A stretch of 41,257 nucleotides of DNA, taken from assembly GCF_014648915.1 (NCBI RefSeq), contig NZ_BMSA01000048.1:1-41257 (forward strand), written 5' to 3'. This DNA comes from Streptomyces phaeofaciens. GTDB taxonomy: Bacteria > Actinomycetota > Actinomycetes > Streptomycetales > Streptomycetaceae. Below the pieces are notes generated by a model. That model did not search any database and was not told where the DNA came from. It saw only the letters and a program-made list of their open reading frames with translations. Positions 23,647 to 32,794 of this stretch are shown here, piece after piece. Position numbers and translations under genes: made by a program. How positions within the stretch are numbered: the stretch's first letter is position 1; the number at the start of each line of letters is the position of its first letter.

Positions 23647-25446
23647 TTGATACCCCACATATCGAGCCGGACCAGACGCACGCTGGTCCTGGCGGCCACG
23701 CTCGGCGCCACCCTCGCGTTCGGCGCCCCGGGCGCCCTCGCGGGCACGCTCCCCGTCGGCCCCTCCCCCGCGCCGGCCGCCAAGGCCCTCGCTCCGGTCG
23801 CCGTGCCGGCTTCCCAGAGTGCGACCTGGGTGGCCGGCACGCGTGCCTACCTCGTGATCACCGCCCCCGGTGACAGTTCGGCGGTCCGCTCCGCGATCGC
23901 GGCCAACGGCGGCACCGTCTTCTCGAACTTCGACGCCATCGGCGTGATCGTCGCCCACTCGGCGTCCAGCGGATTCGCCGCCACCATGCGCGGCGTCGCC
24001 GGCGTGCAGCAGGTCGGCGCCACGCGCACCTCGGACGTCCCGGCCGACGCCTACAACCCTGCGCTCCCGGCCAATCCGGCCCAGGCCTCGACCCCGGCCG
24101 GAGAACCGGTCCGGGCCGACATGAGCCAGATCAAGGCCGACCAGGCCTGGGCCGTGAACCCAGGCTCCACCTCCGTCACGGTCGGCATCCTGGACACCGG
24201 TGTGGACGACCAGCACCAGGACCTGGCGCCCAACTTCGACGCGGCCGACTCTGTCTCCTGCGCCTACGGCAAGCCCGACACCCGTGCCGGCGCCTGGCGG
24301 GACGTCGACACGCACGGCACCCACGTGGCAGGCACCGTCGCCGCGGCCAAGAACGGCAAGGGCGTCGTCGGCGTGGCCCCCGGGGTGAAGATCGCCGCGG
24401 TCCGGGTCGCCGAGCCGGGCAAGTCCTTCTTCTTCGCCGAGAACACCATCTGCGGCTTCGTCTGGGCCGGTGACCACGGCTTCAAGGTCACCAACAACAG
24501 CTATTACACGGACCCGTGGCAGTTCAACTGCCCGGACAACATCGACCAGGCCGCCATCATCGAGGGCGTCACGCGCGCCCAGGAGTACGCCGAGGGCAAG
24601 GGCTCCCTCCAGATCGCCGCCGCGGGCAACGAGAATTACGACCTCGCCCACAAGACGACCGACTCCGCCAGCCCGAACGACTCGACGCCGGTCACCCGCA
24701 CGATCACCAACGCCTGCCTCGACATCCCGACCGAGCTGCCGGGCGTGGTCACAGTGGCGGCCAACGGCACAGGCGTCACCAAGGCCTCGTTCTCCAACTA
24801 CGGGCAGGGCGTCATCGACGTCGCGGCACCGGGCAGCAACGTGTACTCCACCGTCCCCGGCGGCGGCTACGGCAGCAAGAGCGGCACCTCGATGGCCACC
24901 CCGCACGTGGTCGGCGTGGCGGCACTCATCGCCAGCGCCAACCCGGGCATCACCCCGGCGCAGATCCGCGCCAAGCTGGCCGCCCAGGCCAACGACATCG
25001 CCTGCCCCTCGGACAGCCGCTGCACGGGCACGACGGCCAACAACTCGTTCTTCGGCGAGGGACAGGTCGACGCCCTCAAGGCGGTCGGGACCACCCCGCC
25101 GCCGGGCAAGTACTTCGAGAACCTCGCGGACTTCGCCGTCAACGACAACGCGACCGTGGAGAGCCCGATCGCCGTCACCGGCGTGACCGGCAACGCCCCG
25201 GCCACCCTCAAGGTGGGTATGGACATCAAGCACACCTACATCGGTGACCTGAAGGTCGACCTGGTGGCGCCGGACGGCACCGTCTACACGCTGCACAACC
25301 ACACCGGCGGCAGCGCCGACAACATCGCCCAGACCTACACCGTGAACGCCTCCTCGGAGGTCGCGAACGGCACCTGGAAGCTGCGCGTCAACGACAACGC
25401 CGCCTCCGACACAGGCAGCATCGACGCCTGGAACCTGACCTTCTAG
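23647..25446 (+). CDS. Secreted subtilisin-like serine protease with P domain
   Basis: The mature enzyme belongs to peptidase family S8. From the TTG start the Asp is at about 183 (ILDTGVDDQHQDL), the His at 223 (DTHGTHVAG) and the Ser at 415 (GTSMATPHVVG). A propeptide precedes it, and about 110 C-terminal residues form a proprotein-convertase P domain (GDLKVDLVAPDGTVYTLHNH). TTG 23647 is chosen: GGAGG (23637-23641) is 5 bases upstream and the leader then reads RTRRTLVLAATLGATLAFG, a normal Sec signal ending ALAG. ATG 23551 also has a GGAAAGG site but would bury the signal behind 40 residues. It probably degrades extracellular protein. Confidence 0.88.
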   Translation: MIPHISSRTRRTLVLAATLGATLAFGAPGALAGTLPVGPSPAPAAKALAPVAVPASQSATWVAGTRAYLVITAPGDSSAVRSAIAANGGTVFSNFDAIGVIVAHSASSGFAATMRGVAGVQQVGATRTSDVPADAYNPALPANPAQASTPAGEPVRADMSQIKADQAWAVNPGSTSVTVGILDTGVDDQHQDLAPNFDAADSVSCAYGKPDTRAGAWRDVDTHGTHVAGTVAAAKNGKGVVGVAPGVKIAAVRVAEPGKSFFFAENTICGFVWAGDHGFKVTNNSYYTDPWQFNCPDNIDQAAIIEGVTRAQEYAEGKGSLQIAAAGNENYDLAHKTTDSASPNDSTPVTRTITNACLDIPTELPGVVTVAANGTGVTKASFSNYGQGVIDVAAPGSNVYSTVPGGGYGSKSGTSMATPHVVGVAALIASANPGITPAQIRAKLAAQANDIACPSDSRCTGTTANNSFFGEGQVDALKAVGTTPPPGKYFENLADFAVNDNATVESPIAVTGVTGNAPATLKVGMDIKHTYIGDLKVDLVAPDGTVYTLHNHTGGSADNIAQTYTVNASSEVANGTWKLRVNDNAASDTGSIDAWNLTF

Positions 25447-25530
25447 CACAGGACCCGGCAACGCCCACGTACAACACACCCAGCCGCCCCGATCCCCCGA
25501 CCGCACACCCACCCCGCCCCTGCCCGTCCC

Positions 25531-25568
25531 CTCACCCTCGTTCTTCTGGTCCAGGGGGCGAGGGGGTG
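25531..25568 (+). terminator. Hairpin downstream of the subtilisin gene
   Basis: CACCCTCG and CGAGGGGGTG can pair with a two-base bulge across an 18-base loop, about 90 bases after the stop. There is no T-run. Modest support. Confidence 0.35.
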
Positions 25569-25844
25569 TGCGGAGGGGGTAGTCGGGCTACCTACCGGGC
25601 CGGGAATCCTGTGGTGAGCTGGGCGTTTGCCGCTCAGGGAGGACGGGACCGTGCGCTTGCCGGTCGTCGCTGCTGAGATCAACGAGTGATGTCGCGGGTC
25701 GTGGCTCTTGACTGCAGGGACACGCCTCCGCCCACCGGCACCGGGCGTAGATCATCAGTGATCGTTGCATCGGAGCCGTGGTCGACAGTGGGAAGCGATC
25801 ACTCCAGGGTCGGTCAGCCGGATGATGCAGAGGGGGCAGCGGCC
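25569..25844. other. Intergenic region before the cytidylyltransferase-fold gene
   Basis: No gene seen. A GTG at 25651 with a nearby GGGAGGACG site opens only a 12-codon frame ending at 25689. The annotated start at 25845 has its own ribosome site (AGAGGGGG). Confidence 0.35.
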
Positions 25845-26288
25845 GTGGCCGACCATGCTGGGACGAGCAAGCGGAGGAACGTCTACGTCGACATGGTCGG
25901 AGATCTCTTCCACCCGGGCCATGTGGCACTTCTCAAGGCCGCGCGAACCTTCGGAGACCGGCTGATCGTCGGCGTCCTCTCGGACGAGGCCGTGACCGAG
26001 TACAAGCGAACGCCCATCATGACCCTGGCCGAGCGGGTCACGGTGATCGAGTCATGCCGCTACGTCGATGCGGTGATACCGAACGCTCCGCAACGCGTGA
26101 CGACTGAGTTCCTGGACGATCACGACATCGCGATGGTCGTGCACGGGGACGACATCTCGCCGGATGCCATCGAAGAGGTCTTCGGTCCGGTGGCCGCTGC
26201 GGGGAAGTTGCAGCTCGTGGAGTACACGGCGGGTGTCTCCACCACTGACCTCATTCGAAGATGCCTGGCGCGAGGCGACTCCTCGTGA
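25845..26288 (+). CDS. Cytidylyl/adenylyltransferase-like nucleotidyltransferase
   Basis: The 147-aa protein has the nucleotidyltransferase HxGH signature in DLFHPGHVALLKAAR, then LIVGVLSDEAVTEYKR and PIMTLAERVTVIESCRYVD, which match the phosphoethanolamine/glycerol-3-phosphate cytidylyltransferase group, and ends STTDLIRR, equivalent to the usual ST(S)xIxxR motif. Such enzymes activate phospho-alcohols with CTP. The start is set at GTG 25845 because AGAGGGGG lies 8 bases upstream; an open frame to 25686 lacks family sequence. It has no lipid or teichoic partner genes here, so the substrate is unknown. Confidence 0.8.
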   Translation: MADHAGTSKRRNVYVDMVGDLFHPGHVALLKAARTFGDRLIVGVLSDEAVTEYKRTPIMTLAERVTVIESCRYVDAVIPNAPQRVTTEFLDDHDIAMVVHGDDISPDAIEEVFGPVAAAGKLQLVEYTAGVSTTDLIRRCLARGDSS

Positions 26289-26453
26289 TCTTCGTGTGAT
26301 GCCGCTCTGCGGACGCGGGTCCCTGCCTCACAGCACCATCCGCACCGGCCAGGGCCCGGCCAACCCGCGCAACACCCGGCATGGTTGGGCCGGGAACGGG
26401 CGTAGAGGGATTCCGGCATCGCCGGTGGCTGGTGGCGGGTCAGTGCATCCTCG

Positions 26454-26678
26454 TCACGGTGGAGTCCGAGGCGACAGGCTGATGGTGATGTTGTCGATCC
26501 AGCGGTGCGGGACGTCGCCGGCCCGGTAGACGTTGTCGGACTGGTCCACGGTGGTCGAGAAGACGAAGGTGCGGGTGCCGTTGTCGGCGCCGACGATGTC
26601 GACGAGGTCCGTGACGCCGTCGCTGTGGCTGCGGGTGACCAACCCGTCGGTCTGCGCGAGCGTGAAGGGGCCGGTCAT
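26454..26678 (-). CDS. Short ORF or C-terminal relic, function unknown
   Basis: From ATG 26678 the minus strand encodes 74 residues (MTGPFTLAQTDGLVTRSHSD ... WIDNITISLSP) with nearly all third positions G/C, so it is or was coding. A short peptide frame, MPYHRTDVAPLRRTP, ends right on this ATG (ATGA), which suggests either two coupled mini-genes or one gene broken by a frameshift. The strand-rich, Asp/Thr-rich sequence looks like part of an extracellular beta domain. Family not recognised. Confidence 0.35.
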   Translation of the reverse strand: MTGPFTLAQTDGLVTRSHSDGVTDLVDIVGADNGTRTFVFSTTVDQSDNVYRAGDVPHRWIDNITISLSPRTPP

Positions 26679-26824
26679 GGGGTCCGCCGGAGCGGGGCGA
26701 CGTCGGTGCGGTGGTACGGCATTGTCGGACCGCGCGGGTGGCCTGGCCGAGACGGCGGGCACGCGCTCAGGGAGAGACGCAGTGGCCGCCATCCTGCAGC
26801 CATTCCAACTCACCCTTTTGGCAG

Positions 26825-26836
26825 TAGAGTTGACGG
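26825..26836 (+). promoter_or_regulatory. Possible -10 box for a leaderless CHAT transcript
   Basis: TAGAGT (26825-26830) lies 6 bases before the GTG at 26837, a distance at which transcription would begin at or next to the start codon. No Shine-Dalgarno sequence is seen. The upstream TTCCAA at 26803 (16-base spacing) is only a weak -35. Confidence 0.35.
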
Positions 26837-29800
26837 GTGCAGCAGGACATATCCCATAAGGGGGACGAACGCGCGTCCGATCTCGCGTTCCGGGTGGGTA
26901 AGGCTGTGGTCGAAGAGGCCCAAGGCGATTCATTCCGATATTCGAACCTGACCAAGCTGATCAATTCCTGTCGCCAGGACACGGAAGACGTCGACCGCGA
27001 CACGGACGCAGATCATGATTTTCCTTTGCTCGGCCGCGCCGCACTCATCGCCTGGCGCATCTGCGCCGAACCTGAGCTGCTCGACCCGCTGGACGAAAAC
27101 GACCGGCAGACCCAGTTGCATGATCTGGGTGTCTTCCTGACCTGGCTCGTGATCCATCGCATTCCGCATCTCGCGCCTCAACCGGTGAGCGGTTACCCCC
27201 GGCTGGTGGCCCGTTTCATCGACGGCGAGAAGATGGCCCACTGCTGGCTGGCGGCCGGCGCGCTCATATTCGAGACCGGGGGGCCGGATGTCTCCCGAGC
27301 CGCCGCGGCGCAATTCGAGGAGTATCTGGCGGATCTCCCACGTGGCCTTGTGCGCCAGTTCGACGAGACGTCCGACGACGTTGCCTCTCGGCTCCCGCTG
27401 GCGGTGGGCCGGTCGGTCCTGGAGGAGGCCGAACACCAGTCACGCCGGTACACGGACCTCAAGGCGCTGGTCGAAGGTATCGCGAACCGCCCCGACTTCG
27501 GGACGCCGGACCCCGACGATCCGGCTTTTGGCGTGGGCGCCGTCGCGCTGGGCGCCCTGTCCCTCACCCAGGACCCCGGCGCCTACGCGCTTGCCTCGCA
27601 GGAGCTGCGCTCGGAGCTGCTGCGCGGCTTCGACCTCTACATCCGCTTCGTCGTCGAACGCAGACTCTGGCATCTCGCCCCGCTGCCGGTGTCCCGATAC
27701 CGGGAGATCCTCGACGAGTACGCGGACGAGCAGACCCGGGCGCGGGTGACTCTTGCCGCGGCCTCCGTCATCCGGGAGCGCGGCGAGCTGGAGGAGTCGC
27801 TCAACACCATTCTCAGCCTCGAACCGCAGCTGCCCAGGCTATCCCCCGCCCTGGCCATGACCTTCCACGTCCACACCGCCAACACGCTGCGCGATCTGCG
27901 ACGCTTCGACGAAGCCCACCAGCGCTACCGACTGGCCGAGGAAGCGGCGGCGGGCCTGCCCGACGAGGAACGTGACGAGCCGCTGCGCGAGATCCGCCAC
28001 CAGCGCCACCGGCTCTCTCTCTACGCGAAGGACGACACCTACGCGGCACGCGACGCGCCCAGCGGCGCGGCACGCGAGTTCGATCCCAATCTCCTGCGTC
28101 CCGGTTCCGTCTTCGATGCACCCGAGCTATGGCGTGACCGCCCCTGGCAGTTGCTGACCATCGCACAGAGCGCGGCCCACTCCGGCGACTTCTGGACCGC
28201 CCACTTGGCGCTGTCCGAGATCGCCGACGCAGCCGCCCCTGACGACTACGACCTGCTCGCGCCCGTGCACCTCGAACTGGCCGACGTGGCGGCGCTCACC
28301 GGCGCCCCGACGGCAATCGTGCGCTGGCACAATCAGCTGGGTCTGTGCGCCCGTCTCCTCAGCAGCAACCACCGGGAACTGGGCATCAGCCTGTCCGTCC
28401 AGGCCCGGCGCCTGGCTTCCCAAGGCGATGCGCTCGGCGCGTACAGCTTCGCCCGCTGGGCCCAGGCCGCCGCCCGAGTACCGCTGTACATGGGCGGTGT
28501 GCAGGCCGACCTCGGCTATGTGCTGTACCGCAACGGCACTCTGGATGCCGCGCGGTCGCAGTTCGACGCGTCACTCGCCGTCGAGGAGTCGGACCTGGTG
28601 CGTGCGCAGCGCGAGATGGTCGGCGTACTCCTCGGCGAGCGTGGCGCAGCCGACGCCGAGTGGGGCCCTCTGCGCCCGGACTCCTGGTCGCAGGTCGGAC
28701 CGGCCCGCTTCCGCGCCGCCGCCCTCCTGCTGACCGAGCCCGGCAACGACGTGCACGACTGGCCGGACCTGCTGCTGCACTCCAAGGGAGACATCACCCC
28801 CTGGTCCCCGACCCTCCAGGTGCTGCTGGAGTCGTATCAGATGCGGCGGGACGACTCCTCGATGCCGGACATGTTCGGCTTGAGGGCCATAGACCGCGTC
28901 AAGGCCCGGGTCTTCGAGAATCTGATGGTCCTCGGGCTGCTCGGGATGCTCGACACCTGCTGGAACATCCCGCCCTGGGCCGGGGCCGCATGGGTGCTGT
29001 CGTCGGATGTTCCCGAGCAGGTCCGCGAGCAGGTCGGCCTGGAGGTCACTCGCTCGGCCACACCCGCCCCGCTCGTCTCCGCCGTCATCGACGACAGCGC
29101 GGGCCTGCCTGCCGGGGATCCCGTCCGGCAGCGCGACATCCAGGCCCGGATCGACCGGCTCCTCGCGCTCACCTTCCAGCCGGCCGTATCGGCCTTCACC
29201 TTCGGCAATACGGAAGACGCCGCACAACTGCGCCGGTGGGCCGCCGAGTTCGTCCGCACCCACGGCAGGCGCACCGCCTTCCGCCTCCATGACGGCCCAC
29301 CCCCACACCCCCTCGACCGCCGCATGCAGCAGGGGGTGCGCCGCTTCGGGCGCCGCGCCGCCCGGCTGCCCCAGCGACTGCAGTACACGCTGGCGGCGAT
29401 CGAGTTCGGCAAGCGGACGGCCATCGCCATCGGCCCCATCCGCGACATCCGTCTGCTGGAACAGATGCATCTGCTCATGATCGAGCGGCGGGACGCCCGC
29501 CGGCTGAAGACGCTCTACGCCTCCCGCGTCACCGCGCCCCAGTTGTTCGCGCCCCACCTCGCACGGCAACGGGCCGAGGTGCGTTCCTGGTTCACCCGCC
29601 GGGACCAGGCCACCGTCGACCTCGTCCAAGGACCCGAGGACGCACACGTGATCGGCTGCCGCCGGTCCCGTGACGTGGACGTCACCGTATCCACCTTCGC
29701 TCTGCCGCGGGCCCGCGCACAGACGGTCGCCGATCTGCACCGCCTCGCACCCTCGGAGCCGCCACTGGAGCCGACCGACCAGACCGCGGTCCGTCAGCTG

Positions 29801-30547
29801 GCGGACCGGCTGCACGCGGCGGCGCGAGATGCGGTCGAGGTGTCACTGCGGCTGCCCGAGCCGTGGCAGGCGCTCCCGGTGGAGAACCTCCCGGACGCCA
29901 CCGGCCGTGCGCTGGCGCAGCGCCACGTCGTCGTCCGCAGGCACAGCGCCCGCCCGCGGTTCGGCGCCGCGACCCGCCCGTTGTCGCGCCGCGCGCGCGT
30001 TCTGGGCGATCCGATGGGCGGCGCGCCGGGGAACGGGGAAGCGCTGCCCGGCTCGCTGGCCGAGGCACGCGAGGTCGCCGCCCTGCTCGGGGTACGCGCC
30101 CACGTCCAAGACGACGCCACCTTCGACCGTCTGAGCTCCTGCGCAGCGGAGGCGACCCTGCTGTGGCTGTCCACGCACTGTGAGGCAGTGCCCCATCTGG
30201 GCGGTACGCCCGCCCTGTTGCTGCGGGACCGCTGGGTCCTGCCCGCCGAGATCGCGGCGCTGCCGGTCAATCCGCGTGCGGTGGTGGTGCTGACGGTGTG
30301 CGCGGGAGGTAGTGGCCCGGCCCTGGGCGCGGTCAGCGGCCCACCGCTGGCGACCTCGTTCCTGGCGGCGGGAGCCCGCCTGGTCATCTCTCCCACCCGA
30401 ACGATCAAGGACATGGTCTGGGGTCCGCTCATCGTTGAGGCTCTGCGGCAGAGCCTGTCCGGCCGCGCCACGCCCGCCGGCCTGGTCCGGGCACTGAATG
30501 CCAGGACACCGGTTCCCGGAGTCGCCCCCTGGGTGATGCACGCCTAG
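26837..30547 (+). CDS. CHAT-domain (caspase-like) protein with duplicated N-terminal domain and TPR-like helices
   Basis: The 1236-aa protein ends in a CHAT protease domain. The probable catalytic His is in WLSTHCEAVP (about 1114) and Cys in VVVLTVCAGGSGP (about 1155), followed by SFLAAGARLVISPTRTI and a final WVMHA. The N-terminal 330 residues are a tandem repeat of one helical domain: VIHRIPHLAPQPVSGYPRLV in the first copy, VERRLWHLAPLPVSRYREIL in the second. TPR-like helices follow (about 330-620), then a central region of unknown fold. CHAT proteins in bacteria cleave partner proteins in immune or cell-death pathways. The GTG start has no ribosome site. A small membrane protein gene follows 42 bases downstream. 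Confidence 0.8.
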   Translation: MQQDISHKGDERASDLAFRVGKAVVEEAQGDSFRYSNLTKLINSCRQDTEDVDRDTDADHDFPLLGRAALIAWRICAEPELLDPLDENDRQTQLHDLGVFLTWLVIHRIPHLAPQPVSGYPRLVARFIDGEKMAHCWLAAGALIFETGGPDVSRAAAAQFEEYLADLPRGLVRQFDETSDDVASRLPLAVGRSVLEEAEHQSRRYTDLKALVEGIANRPDFGTPDPDDPAFGVGAVALGALSLTQDPGAYALASQELRSELLRGFDLYIRFVVERRLWHLAPLPVSRYREILDEYADEQTRARVTLAAASVIRERGELEESLNTILSLEPQLPRLSPALAMTFHVHTANTLRDLRRFDEAHQRYRLAEEAAAGLPDEERDEPLREIRHQRHRLSLYAKDDTYAARDAPSGAAREFDPNLLRPGSVFDAPELWRDRPWQLLTIAQSAAHSGDFWTAHLALSEIADAAAPDDYDLLAPVHLELADVAALTGAPTAIVRWHNQLGLCARLLSSNHRELGISLSVQARRLASQGDALGAYSFARWAQAAARVPLYMGGVQADLGYVLYRNGTLDAARSQFDASLAVEESDLVRAQREMVGVLLGERGAADAEWGPLRPDSWSQVGPARFRAAALLLTEPGNDVHDWPDLLLHSKGDITPWSPTLQVLLESYQMRRDDSSMPDMFGLRAIDRVKARVFENLMVLGLLGMLDTCWNIPPWAGAAWVLSSDVPEQVREQVGLEVTRSATPAPLVSAVIDDSAGLPAGDPVRQRDIQARIDRLLALTFQPAVSAFTFGNTEDAAQLRRWAAEFVRTHGRRTAFRLHDGPPPHPLDRRMQQGVRRFGRRAARLPQRLQYTLAAIEFGKRTAIAIGPIRDIRLLEQMHLLMIERRDARRLKTLYASRVTAPQLFAPHLARQRAEVRSWFTRRDQATVDLVQGPEDAHVIGCRRSRDVDVTVSTFALPRARAQTVADLHRLAPSEPPLEPTDQTAVRQLADRLHAAARDAVEVSLRLPEPWQALPVENLPDATGRALAQRHVVVRRHSARPRFGAATRPLSRRARVLGDPMGGAPGNGEALPGSLAEAREVAALLGVRAHVQDDATFDRLSSCAAEATLLWLSTHCEAVPHLGGTPALLLRDRWVLPAEIAALPVNPRAVVVLTVCAGGSGPALGAVSGPPLATSFLAAGARLVISPTRTIKDMVWGPLIVEALRQSLSGRATPAGLVRALNARTPVPGVAPWVMHA

Positions 30548-30589
30548 GCAGAGGCGAGCGCCACAAGAGTCAGATCCATCGGAGGTGTC

Positions 30590-30997
30590 GTGCGATACGA
30601 AGTGGAGAACAGCGGTCTGGAGCCGACGGAGCTCAAGGAGGTGCTGCCCGACGCGTTCCCCCCGTTCCAGCGGGAGACCGGAGGGACGGGCCATCGCGGA
30701 GTACTCCTCGACACCCTCGTCGGCGTGGGTCAGAACCTCGCCGCGGGCGGGGTGACGGCCCTCCTCGCCGCCGCCTGGGTCGCCGTACGGCGGCGCCGTG
30801 AGCGCGAGTTGCGGGACACGTCGGCCGCAGTGGTCCGAGTCGAGCTGTTCGACGACGAGGGCGCAGTGGTGCAGTCGATCCTGGAGCTGCGCGGCGACGG
30901 CGGCGACGTGCTGCGCACGTTCGAGGTGGAGGTGGGTCCCCTCCTGGAGAACGGTCGCCTGCAGCGCGTCCGCATCACGTTTCCCAGGGATCGCTGA
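30590..30997 (+). CDS. Small single-pass membrane protein downstream of the CHAT gene
   Basis: The 135-aa product starts at GTG 30590 behind GGAGGTG and 42 bases after the CHAT stop, so probably co-transcribed. A hydrophobic segment (about residues 40-66, GVTALLAAAWVAV followed by RRRRERELRD) predicts one membrane pass with a cytoplasmic C-terminus. The last 50 residues (VVRVELFDDEGAVVQSILEL) look like a small beta domain. The N-terminus MRYEVENSGLEPTELKEVLP is acidic. I do not recognise a family. A partner, anchor or substrate of the CHAT protein is a fair inference. Confidence 0.65.
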   Translation: MRYEVENSGLEPTELKEVLPDAFPPFQRETGGTGHRGVLLDTLVGVGQNLAAGGVTALLAAAWVAVRRRRERELRDTSAAVVRVELFDDEGAVVQSILELRGDGGDVLRTFEVEVGPLLENGRLQRVRITFPRDR

Positions 30998-31099
30998 CGC
31001 CAATTCGGCCCTCAGGGAGTATCGGCGCAGGAGCGGCACCAAGGCGTGTCGCAGAAGGACATATTTTCGCAGGTCAAGGCCCGATCGAGAGTGTTCTGA

Positions 31100-31670
31100 T
31101 CACGCGGCCAGGGCGAGGTTGTGCATGTGGGCGACGGCTTGGACCGCGTGGTGGAGGCCGTCGCCGTACTGTCGGGCAGTCACGGAGGATCTTGTAGCGC
31201 TTCATGCCGGCGAAAGCATGCTCGACGCGAGCGCGGACCCGGCGATGCTCGGCGTTGTCGGCTTCCTCGCCTTCCAGCAGGGGCCGGCCGGGTCGTTTGC
31301 GGTGCGGGACGACCAGGCCGGTGTTGATGCGGGCGCCGTCACCGAGCACAGTGACACCCTGGCACTGGTTCCGGCAGGCCGGAGGCGCGCCAGACATGGG
31401 CGTCGGCCTTGTTGCCCGGGGCCGGGCGGGCGGTGGCCACGACCAGGCGGGTGTCGGCGTCGACGATGACCTGCGCGTTCACGGAGAATCGGTAGTTGCG
31501 GTCGGAGGCGCCGACCGTGCGGTCACGGACCGGGACAAGCGTGCCGTCTACGATCCACAGCCGGTCCGCGGCGTCGACGGGATGCGAGACCGGCTCGAGA
31601 GCGAGAAAAGCCCCGAACCGCTGGATGAGCGAGCTGCGCATGGTGAGGTTCGGCGCAGTGGAACTGATCA
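31100..31670 (-). pseudogene. IS5-family transposase relic with frameshifts
   Basis: The minus strand reads RLWIVDGTLVPVRDRTVGAS, YRFSVNAQVIVDADTRLVV, then after a break near 31385 VTVLGDGARINTGLVVPHRK and RVEHAFAGMKRYKILRD. After a second break near 31177 it ends QYGDGLHHAVQAVAHMHN LALAA-stop at 31100. All three DDE blocks survive (VDGT, LGDGA, EHAF), but the two frameshifts stop expression. It interrupts or abuts an integrase relic on the other strand. Confidence 0.8.
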
Positions 31671-31907
31671 CCGACACGGGGTACCGGCCGGTCCTCCCCT
31701 ACGACAACTACACGTCCCACCGCCTGCGTCGGCGCCAACCCATCGCCGCGGCGACCGCCGCTGGTCACCCGGCAGCAGGACACCGTGCGTCGGTGCTTCC
31801 CGAACACTCCCACGAAGGGACTTGGCGCTGCTGCCCAGACAGATGCGCAACCTCTACGTCAACGTCGTCGTGGAAGCCGAGGGACGGCGTACAAACCAGC
31901 AGATCCT

Positions 31908-32290
31908 GACGCAGGTGTCGCACCCGACGTGCTCAAGGAGCTGATGGACCACCGTCAGCTCAGCACGACACAGGGCTATTACCTGGTGGGCCAGCAACGA
32001 CGCGGGCGGCCGTCGAGCCGGTCACGGCCATGCAATTCGACCGGCACGGCCGCCGGATCCGGCGCCAGGCCCAGCTCGTTCTGGAGTCCGAGCACGCGCG
32101 GCGGGCGGTCGGTGAGGTCGCCATTCCTACGGGTTGTGCACCGAGCCGTCCGACGTCGCCGCGGGCGGCCACGACTTCCCCGTCCGTTCCCGCCGTATGG
32201 GCTGCGGCCGCTTCCGCACCGACGTCTCCTATCTGCCCGACCTGGAGTCCTACGTTGCCGAGCTGCTGAGCAGCCGCGAACGCTTCCTTC
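31908..32290 (+). pseudogene. Tyrosine recombinase (integrase) C-terminal relic
   Basis: Plus-strand pieces read DAGVAPDVLKELMDHRQLST and TQGYY, the final His and nucleophilic Tyr region of a tyrosine recombinase. In other frames follow TAMQFDRHGRRIRRQAQLVL, SEHARRAVGEVAIP, CTEPSDVAAGGHDFP and MGCGRFRTDVSYLPDLESYV. At least two frameshifts and a missing N-terminal half make it inactive. Its class usually sits beside a DUF6262 gene in actinobacterial mobile elements, as here. Confidence 0.7.
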
Positions 32291-32624
32291 ACGCCCTTGA
32301 TGCGGCCCTGCGCAGCGGTCAGGACATCACCGTGTCCCGGATCGCCCACGCCGCCCGCGTCGACCGCACTTTTCGCCATCGCCCCTGTGACCTGCTTGAA
32401 CGCGTCCACGCCGCAGCAGCGGCCCCTGCCGAGTCGGGCAGAACAGCGATCGCGAGCAGAGCCTCGCTCCGGGCCTGTCCGAGGAGCTGGGCATGACGGT
32501 CTGGACCGAGTCCGACCTCGGTGCCCCAGGCGACCTCGACCGGCTTCAGCGCCGCATCACCCATCTGGAACAGCAACTCAAAGATATAAAGGGCGAGTTG
32601 AATGATCCAAGCCAGAAACTTTGA
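32290..32624 (+). pseudogene. DUF6262-type accessory gene relic
   Basis: Joined directly to the integrase relic, the frame reads ALRSGQDITVSRIAHAARVD and DLLERVHAAAAAP, a TetR-like helix-turn-helix start typical of DUF6262 proteins. After a break it ends VWTESDLGAPGDLDRLQRRI, with a coiled coil LEQQLKDIKGEL and a stop near 32622. An internal piece of about 50 residues and the separate start are missing, so this is a deletion product of the former integrase/DUF6262 pair. Confidence 0.6.
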
Positions 32625-32794
32625 GGTCGACCTGGCGCCCCGTCACGACGGCGGGCGGGCGCGGGGCCCCGTACGCGAAGCGTTCCAGGGCAGCTGCCCC
32701 CGGTGCGATTCGGGCCGGTCGGCGGTCTAGGCGACCTCGCGCTCGGCGTAGGGCGCTGTTGCTTTCGGCAGCGCCGAAGCGTCCGAGAACCTGA
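32625..32794. promoter_or_regulatory. Upstream region of the sigma-factor operon
   Basis: These 170 bases hold no gene and must contain the promoter for the operon starting at 32795. I found no clear -35 AAC / -10 CGTC pair of the ECF kind. Confidence 0.35.

Noticed and set aside
23353..25512. 719-residue open frame opposite the protease
   Set aside because: Low-complexity Gly/Val/Asp/Arg composition typical of antisense to a high-GC gene; the plus strand has a full catalytic triad.
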